Source: Pseudomonadota bacterium
Lineage (GTDB): Bacteria > Pseudomonadota > Alphaproteobacteria > Rhizobiales > Methylopilaceae
NCBI GenBank assembly: GCA_023389135.1
Contig: JAEWEX010000204.1
Location: 1 to 9,203 of the forward strand
Direction: 5' to 3'
Length of the DNA stretch: 9,203 nucleotides
How positions within the stretch are numbered: the first letter of the stretch is position 1; every line of letters begins with the position of its first letter. Shown in pieces: positions 5,332 to 9,203 of this stretch. A program made the translations under genes and the position numbers. The notes under the pieces were generated by a model. That model was not told where the DNA came from. It ran no database searches and was given only the letters and a program-made list of their open reading frames with translations.

Positions 5332-6069
5332 TCAGCGCGGCAGATCGGCGAGCATGTCGCGCACAGCCGCGACCGCTGCGGCCAGCGTCCCGGCATCGCG
5401 GGAGCGGACGACCACATTGGTGTTGAAGCCGCCGGCGTCGGTGAAGGGATAGCTGCCGATCAGGGTGTCGGGATGGGCCTTCTGCACGGCGCCGAGCGGC
5501 ATGGCGATGTCGCCTTCCTTGGCATCGGCCCGGATGGTCTCCGACAGCATCCTGCGCCCGGTCGCCAGCGTCGGGCCGACCGTGTCCATCATGGACTGCA
5601 TGATCGAGGGCACGCCCGCCATCACGAAGACGTTGCCGATGTGGAAGCCCGGCGCCTTGGACACCGCATTGGGGATCAGTTCGGCGCCGAACGGTATGCG
5701 CGCCATGCGCAGCCGGCCCTCGTTCAGCTCCTCGCGCTTGAACCTCTCCAGCATCATGTCGATGGCGCGCGGGTCATGGTCGATGCCGACGCCGAACGCC
5801 CTGGCCACCGCGTCGGCCGTGATGTCGTCATGGGTCGGGCCGATGCCGCCGGTGGTGAAGACATAGGTCCAGCGCGCCCGCAGCGCATTCAGCGCCGCGA
5901 CGATGTCGTCCTCGTCGTCGGCGACCATGCGCACCTCCTTGAGGTCGACGCCGATGCCGGTGAGGTAGTCGGCGATGAAGCCGACATTGCGGTCCTTGGT
6001 GCGGCCGGACAGGATCTCGTCGCCGATGACCAGCACGGCGGCGGTGACGACGGGGGCGGTGGCGGACAT
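5332..6069 (-). CDS. Molybdopterin-binding domain protein, CinA N-terminal type
   Basis: 245 residues. The N-terminal 170 residues are a MoCF/MoaB-Mog-type molybdopterin-binding fold as found in Cin[18 protein letters not shown] (12-28), the signature [18 protein letters not shown] (72-89), then [38 protein letters not shown]. CinA proteins of about 410 residues carry a C-terminal nicotinamide-nucleotide amidase (PncC) domain; this one ends before it and is the stand-alone form common in alphaproteobacteria. Related CinA domains hydrolyse ADP-ribose or repair damaged nucleotide cofactors, so a nucleotide-pyrophosphatase role is possible but unproven. The ATG at 6069 is followed directly by the conserved fold; the ribosome binding site is weak. 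It is the first gene of a probable operon with gpt. Confidence 0.88.
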   Translation of the reverse strand: MSATAPVVTAAVLVIGDEILSGRTKDRNVGFIADYLTGIGVDLKEVRMVADDEDDIVAALNALRARWTYVFTTGGIGPTHDDITADAVARAFGVGIDHDPRAIDMMLERFKREELNEGRLRMARIPFGAELIPNAVSKAPGFHIGNVFVMAGVPSIMQSMMDTVGPTLATGRRMLSETIRADAKEGDIAMPLGAVQKAHPDTLIGSYPFTDAGGFNTNVVVRSRDAGTLAAAVAAVRDMLADLPR

Positions 6070-6204
6070 GGGCTCGACCGTTGGGGGGAGGGTAGCGGGA
6101 TGTAGCGCGGGAGGGGGCGGGGCGGCAAGGCGGAGGCGGGGTCCTCGCGTCCGGCGGAGCGATGCCCGCTTGCCTGGGCTGCCGCGGCCGGCTACCCCCG
6201 CATC
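6070..6204. promoter_or_regulatory. Divergent intergenic region between the CinA-type gene and sfsA
   Basis: 135 bp separate two divergent starts, so both promoters should be here. On the minus strand TTGCCG (6128-6123) and TACATC (6104-6099) are 18 bp apart, a plausible promoter for the CinA-type gene. On the plus strand TTGCCT (6170-6175) and TACCCC (6193-6198) are 17 bp apart and would place the transcription start about on the sfsA ATG. Both matches are weak. Confidence 0.3.
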
Positions 6205-6912
6205 ATGCGCTTTCCCGCCCCGCTCGTGCCCGGACGCCTGATCCAGCGCTACAAGCGCTTCCTGGCGGACGTCGCACTGGACGACGGGCGGACGGTGGTC
6301 GCCCATGTGGCCAATTCCGGGGCCATGCTCGGCCTCAAGGCCCCGGGCGCGCGGGTGTGGCTTATGGAGAAGCCGCACACCAAGCTCGGCTGGTCGTGGG
6401 AACTGGTCGAGACGGAGGTCGCCGGGCGGCCGGCCCTGGTCGGCGTCAACACCTCCCATCCCAACCGGGTCGCCGAGGCGGCGATCGCGGCAGGCGCGAT
6501 CCCCGCGCTGGCGGGCTACGCCGCGCTCCGCCGCGAGGTGCGCTATGGCGCGGCGAGCCGGGTCGACCTTCACCTGGCCGACGGCCCGCGGCCTCCGGCC
6601 TTCGTGGAGGTGAAGAACGTCCACATGTGGCGCGATGGCGGCCTTGCGGAATTCCCCGACGCTGTGACCGCGCGCGGTGCGCGGCATCTGGCCGAGCTGG
6701 CGCGCGAGGTGGCGGCCGGTGCGCGCGGGGTCATGCTCTACGTGATCCAGGGGCCGGCAGAGGCGTTCGCGCTTGCGGCGGACATCGACCCCGCCTACGC
6801 GGCGGCGTTCCGCGCCGCGCGGGCGGCCGGCGTCGAGGCGTATGCGTGGCGCTGCGACCTCACCCTCGAGGGCATCGAGATTGCGGCCGAGGTGCCGGTG
6901 CTGGAGGGGTGA
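6205..6912 (+). CDS. sfsA: DNA/RNA nuclease SfsA family protein (sugar fermentation stimulation protein)
   Basis: 235 residues, the normal SfsA length. The N-terminus LIQRYKRFLADV matches E. coli SfsA and fixes the start. Other family motifs are VWLMEKPHTKLGWSWELVE, GVNTSHPNRV, REVRYGAASRVDLHL, FVEVKNVHMW and the strongly conserved EFPDAVTARGARHLAEL. SfsA was named for stimulating maltose metabolism in E. coli and was thought to bind DNA; the fold has an OB-like part and a nuclease-like core. The usual HCPNTGxM motif reads HVANSGAM here (34-41), losing the Cys-Pro. No Shine-Dalgarno precedes the ATG, so translation may be leaderless. The alpha/beta hydrolase gene follows on the same strand after 85 bp. 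Confidence 0.94.
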   Translation: MRFPAPLVPGRLIQRYKRFLADVALDDGRTVVAHVANSGAMLGLKAPGARVWLMEKPHTKLGWSWELVETEVAGRPALVGVNTSHPNRVAEAAIAAGAIPALAGYAALRREVRYGAASRVDLHLADGPRPPAFVEVKNVHMWRDGGLAEFPDAVTARGARHLAELAREVAAGARGVMLYVIQGPAEAFALAADIDPAYAAAFRAARAAGVEAYAWRCDLTLEGIEIAAEVPVLEG

Positions 6913-6997
6913 CGGCGGGACTGCTGTTGTCAGGCTCGCGGGGTCGCCGCTACTGTCCGGCCCGCACCAGAACGACCAGTTTCCGGACTTTTCCGCC

Positions 6998-7750
6998 ATG
7001 CCCAGTTTCGTTTCCGATGGCCTGACCCTCGACTACATCGATGAGGGGGAGGGCGCGCCGATCCTGCTGGTGCATGGCTTCGCATCCAGCGTCGAGGTCA
7101 ACTGGCGCGGGCCCGGCTGGATCGCCGCGCTGACCGGGGCCGGCCGGCGCGTGATCGCGTTCGATCATCGCGGCCACGGCCGCAGCGACAAGCCGCGGGA
7201 GCGGGAGCGCTACACCATCGAGGCGATGGCGCTGGACGCGCTTTCGCTTCTGGACCATCTGGGCGTCCAGCGGGCCGACATCATGGGTTACTCCATGGGC
7301 GCGCGGGTGGCGGCGCTGATCGCCATGGTCCATCCGGAGCGGGTGCGCAGCCTCGTGCTCGGGGGCATGGGCGAGAGGCTGTTCGTGGGCGCGCCCAAGT
7401 CGGACCTCGTGGCGGAGGCGCTGGAGGCGCCCTCGCTCGCCGACGTCACCGACCCCTATGCGCGCACCTTCCGTCGCTTCGCCGACGCGACAGGCGGCGA
7501 CCTCTTGGCGCTGGCCGCCTGCATGCGCGCGCCGCGCACGCCGCTGACGCCGGAGCGGCTGTCACAGGTCTCCGCGCCGACCCTGATTGCGGTCGGCACC
7601 GACGACGAGGTGTCCGGCGCGCCCGGACCGCTGGCGGAGGCGATCCCCGGCGCCGAGGTGCTGGACATCCCCGGCCGCGACCACAACCGGGCCGTGGGCG
7701 ACAAGGTTTTCCGGCAGGGCGTGCTGGACTTCCTGGCCCGGCTCGACTGA
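6998..7750 (+). CDS. Alpha/beta fold hydrolase
   Basis: 250 residues with a complete alpha/beta-hydrolase catalytic set. The oxyanion-hole HGF is at 26-28, followed by FDHRGHGRSDKP (55-66). The nucleophile elbow GYSMGA has Ser99, the likely acid is Asp203 in VGTDDEV, and His229 is in GRDHNRA. The cap region (about 125-180) is short and not diagnostic. Such proteins include esterases, lactonases and dienelactone or enol-lactone hydrolases, and the substrate cannot be deduced from sequence alone. The ATG at 6998 begins exactly at the first conserved strand (SFVSDGLTLDYIDEG), though no clear Shine-Dalgarno precedes it. It follows sfsA by 85 bp and could be co-transcribed. Confidence 0.9.
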   Translation: MPSFVSDGLTLDYIDEGEGAPILLVHGFASSVEVNWRGPGWIAALTGAGRRVIAFDHRGHGRSDKPRERERYTIEAMALDALSLLDHLGVQRADIMGYSMGARVAALIAMVHPERVRSLVLGGMGERLFVGAPKSDLVAEALEAPSLADVTDPYARTFRRFADATGGDLLALAACMRAPRTPLTPERLSQVSAPTLIAVGTDDEVSGAPGPLAEAIPGAEVLDIPGRDHNRAVGDKVFRQGVLDFLARLD

Positions 7751-7820
7751 AGGTTCGGGAGTCGCGCCAGCGGGTTGCGCGCCATGGCTGAGCCTCCGAT
7801 TCAGGATGAAGCCGGCCTGC

Positions 7821-7855
7821 GCCGCTGCCGGAGCCCGATCACGTGATCGAGCGGC
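7821..7855. promoter_or_regulatory. Nested palindrome in the hydrolase-cysE intergenic region
   Basis: The 178-bp gap 7751-7928 holds a perfect 14-bp palindrome CGATCACGTGATCG (7836-7849). It is flanked by complementary arms GCCGCT (7821-7826) and AGCGGC (7850-7855). As RNA it would form a bulged hairpin after the hydrolase gene, without a T-run; as DNA it could be an operator about 80-93 bp before cysE. A GTTAT/ATAAC pair at 7879-7901 may contain the cysE promoter, but I cannot assign -35/-10 boxes with confidence. Confidence 0.4.
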
Positions 7856-7928
7856 GGATGCCGCCGCCGCCCGGCCGTGTTATCGTCCGCCTCGACATAA
7901 CCCGACAGCCCGAGCGGAGCCTCCGCCG

Positions 7929-8780
7929 ATGAACCAGACCCAGTCCAGGCAGCGCGGCAAGCCCGCGCTCGCAACCGTCGACCCCGCATGGGCGCAGGTG
8001 CGCCGCGAGGCCGAGGACATTGCCGGCCGCGAGCCGGAACTTTCCACCTTCGCCACCGCGACGGTGCTCAACCACGACACGCTGGAAACCGCGATCGCCC
8101 ACCGCATCGCGGCCAGGCTCGACCACCCCGATCTCGGATTCCCGCTGATCGTGAAGGCGTTCGACGATCTGTTCACGGCGATGCCGGAACTGGGCGGCGC
8201 CATCCGCGCCGACATCGTGGCGGTGGCCGAGCGCGACCCCGCCTGCACCCGCTATCTGGAGCCGGTGCTGTATTTCAAGGGGTTTCACGCGCTCCAGACG
8301 CACCGGCTGGCGCACTATCTGTGGCACAGCGGCCGGCGCGATTTCGCGCTCTACCTGCAGAGCCGCTCGTCCGCCGTGTTCCAGGCGGACATCAATCCCG
8401 CGGCGCGGATCGGGCGCGGGGTGTTCCTCGACCACGCCACCGGCCTCGTGATCGGTTCCACCGCGGTGGTGGAGGACGACGTCTCCATCCTCCAGGGCGT
8501 AACGCTGGGCGGCAGCGGCAAGGAGCGCGGCGACCGCCACCCAAAAATCCGGCGCGGCGTGCTGATCGGCGCCGGGGCCAGCATCCTGGGCAACATCGAG
8601 GTCGGCCATTGCTCGCGCGTGGCGGCGGGGTCGGTGGTGCTGAAGCCTGTTCCGCCCAACGTCACCGTGGCCGGCGTGCCGGCCAAGATCGTGGGCGATG
8701 CGCCGTGCGAGAATGCCCCGTCCCACGCCATGGACCACACGCTGGACGACCACCCGCTCTATTACGACCCCGTGATCTGA
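7929..8780 (+). CDS. cysE: Serine O-acetyltransferase
   Basis: 283 residues. The N-terminal helical domain (about 18-140) carries LYFKGFHALQTHRLAHYLW. The left-handed beta-helix hexapeptide domain starts at FQADINPAARIGRGVFLDHATG and contains the ILQGVTLGGSGKERGDRHPKI loop. The catalytic residues D103 (RDPAC), D168, H169 (FLDHATG) and H204 (RHPKI) lie exactly 11 positions after E. coli Asp92, Asp157, His158 and His193. The enzyme makes O-acetylserine from serine and acetyl-CoA, the first committed and feedback-controlled step of cysteine synthesis. The C-terminal tail after VPAKIVG is about 30 residues (CENAPSHAMDHTLDDHPLYY); this region in relatives contributes to cysteine inhibition and binding of CysK. 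The ATG at 7929 has GGAG about 11 bases upstream. The DUF3126 gene follows. Confidence 0.97.
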   Translation: MNQTQSRQRGKPALATVDPAWAQVRREAEDIAGREPELSTFATATVLNHDTLETAIAHRIAARLDHPDLGFPLIVKAFDDLFTAMPELGGAIRADIVAVAERDPACTRYLEPVLYFKGFHALQTHRLAHYLWHSGRRDFALYLQSRSSAVFQADINPAARIGRGVFLDHATGLVIGSTAVVEDDVSILQGVTLGGSGKERGDRHPKIRRGVLIGAGASILGNIEVGHCSRVAAGSVVLKPVPPNVTVAGVPAKIVGDAPCENAPSHAMDHTLDDHPLYYDPVI

Positions 8781-8784
8781 ACCC

Positions 8785-8868
8785 GTCGCCGGCCGGCGAC
8801 CGTCCGGCCGGGGCATGCCGCCCTGCGGCCCGCGCTAGCGCGGGCTTGATGCGCTGCGCCCGGCATGC
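8785..8868. repeat. Nested palindromic element between cysE and the DUF3126 gene
   Basis: Directly after the cysE stop is GTCGCCGGCCGGCGAC (8785-8800), a perfect 16-bp palindrome. Then GCATGCCG (8813-8820) and CGGCATGC (8861-8868) pair around an inner perfect 18-bp palindrome GCCCGCGCTAGCGCGGGC (8828-8845). There is no T-rich tract, so it is not a typical terminator. It may be a chromosomal repeat of REP type or an RNA structure that sets the ratio of the two neighbouring products; copy number elsewhere in the genome would decide. Confidence 0.5.
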
Positions 8869-8915
8869 GAGACCGGCCCGACGCAATCAGCCCCAACCAG
8901 ACAAGGAGAGCGCCG

Positions 8916-9125
8916 GTGGACAAGGCCGAGCTGCAGAAGATCGAGACATACCTGCGCCGCCTGTTCGGCAATCCGTCGATGCGGGTGGTCGCGCGGCCGC
9001 GCAAGACCGATTCCGCCGAGGTCTATATCGGCGAGGAGTTCATCGGCGTGCTGTTCCTCGACGACGAGGACGACGACCGCTCCTACAATTTCCAGATGGC
9101 GATCCTGGAGCAGGACCTGGCCTGA
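8916..9125 (+). CDS. DUF3126 family protein
   Basis: 69 residues, starting with GTG at 8916. That start is favoured over an ATG at 8865 because AAGGAG (8903-8908) sits 7 bases before the GTG, and because the family begins with MDKAE. The sequence LRRLFGNPSMRVVARPRKTDSAEVYIGEEFIGVLFLDDEDDDRSYNFQMAIL matches the DUF3126 family nearly end to end (family knowledge, from memory). These are short, acidic, cytoplasmic alphaproteobacterial proteins with no known function, often found next to cysE. The central part looks like an alternating beta-sheet with an acidic DDEDDD loop. The gene is 135 bp after cysE and probably shares its transcript, unless the palindromic element between them interrupts it. 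Confidence 0.9.
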   Translation: MDKAELQKIETYLRRLFGNPSMRVVARPRKTDSAEVYIGEEFIGVLFLDDEDDDRSYNFQMAILEQDLA

Positions 9126-9150
9126 GCGGCCTCCCGCCGCAGAATGCAGC

Positions 9151-9182
9151 GGGGCCGGCCTCCGCGGAAAGAGGCCGGCCCC
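9151..9182 (+). terminator. Strong hairpin after the DUF3126 gene, likely terminator
   Basis: GGGGCCGGCCTC (9151-9162) and GAGGCCGGCCCC (9171-9182) form a perfect 12-bp stem with the 8-base loop CGCGGAAA, starting 25 bases after the stop codon. No T-run follows on the plus strand, so it may need Rho or act as a transcript-end stabiliser. It most likely closes the cysE-DUF3126 unit. Confidence 0.55.
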
Positions 9183-9203
9183 TGGCGACGCCACGGTCCG
9201 TGG

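Noticed and set aside
5134..6105. 323-codon plus-strand frame opposite gpt and the CinA-type gene
   Set aside because: Its sequence is His-, Asp-, Gly- and Arg-rich antisense of conserved genes, with no ribosome binding site or domain.
6070..6999. Extension of the CinA-type gene back to 6999, adding about 310 residues
   Set aside because: The extension runs antisense through sfsA and has no family similarity, whereas the CinA fold starts right after the ATG at 6069.
7839..8816. 325-codon minus-strand frame opposite cysE
   Set aside because: It is the complement of a gene with all CysE catalytic residues in place; the composition is typical of shadow frames.
1..9203. CRISPR arrays, insertion sequences, toxin-antitoxin or defence genes
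   Set aside because: No regularly spaced repeats, terminal inverted repeats with a transposase, or recognisable defence proteins were found on either strand.

Overview
The window is a GC-rich chromosomal segment (by eye about two thirds G+C) whose gene families point to an alphaproteobacterium, most likely Hyphomicrobiales (Rhizobiales)-like. The best markers are a DUF3126-type small protein directly downstream of cysE, an Omp25/31-type beta-barrel, an ArsR-methyltransferase fusion regulator, and a 52-aa DUF1127-like protein. I see no phage genes, transposases, integrases, CRISPR repeats or toxin-antitoxin pairs. It reads as core and housekeeping DNA, and I found no convincing undescribed multi-gene system. 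The novelty is mostly in intergenic regulatory structure.

Left part (1-2852): an ArsR-family HTH fused to a SAM-dependent methyltransferase domain runs leftward off the window edge. A perfect 16-bp palindrome overlaps its start codon. Divergent from it is a gene for a small secreted protein of unknown function (936-1271), which overlaps tail-to-tail by 8 bp with a MOSC-domain gene (1264-1863). The MOSC gene lies downstream of wrbA (1915-2517) on the same strand. Upstream of wrbA come an AT-rich palindromic operator candidate, an intrinsic terminator and the DUF1127-like gene (2694-2852).

Middle part (3019-6069, all minus strand): a tRNA-Leu(UAA) gene; an outer-membrane beta-barrel gene with a strong terminator and a 332-bp upstream region full of repeats; then a probable operon read leftward. 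That operon is a stand-alone CinA-type molybdopterin-binding domain protein, gpt (xanthine/guanine phosphoribosyltransferase, 19 bp later) and an MgtC/SapB-family membrane protein. The last gene starts with TTG and its ribosome binding site lies inside a hairpin.

Right part (6205-9203, all plus strand): sfsA, an alpha/beta hydrolase, cysE (serine O-acetyltransferase, first committed step of cysteine synthesis) and a DUF3126 protein. A nested palindromic element separates cysE from the DUF3126 gene, and a 12-bp perfect hairpin follows the latter.

The sulfur and one-carbon theme (a probable SAH/SAM-responsive regulator at one end, cysE at the other) is suggestive, but the genes are too far apart to call a unit.
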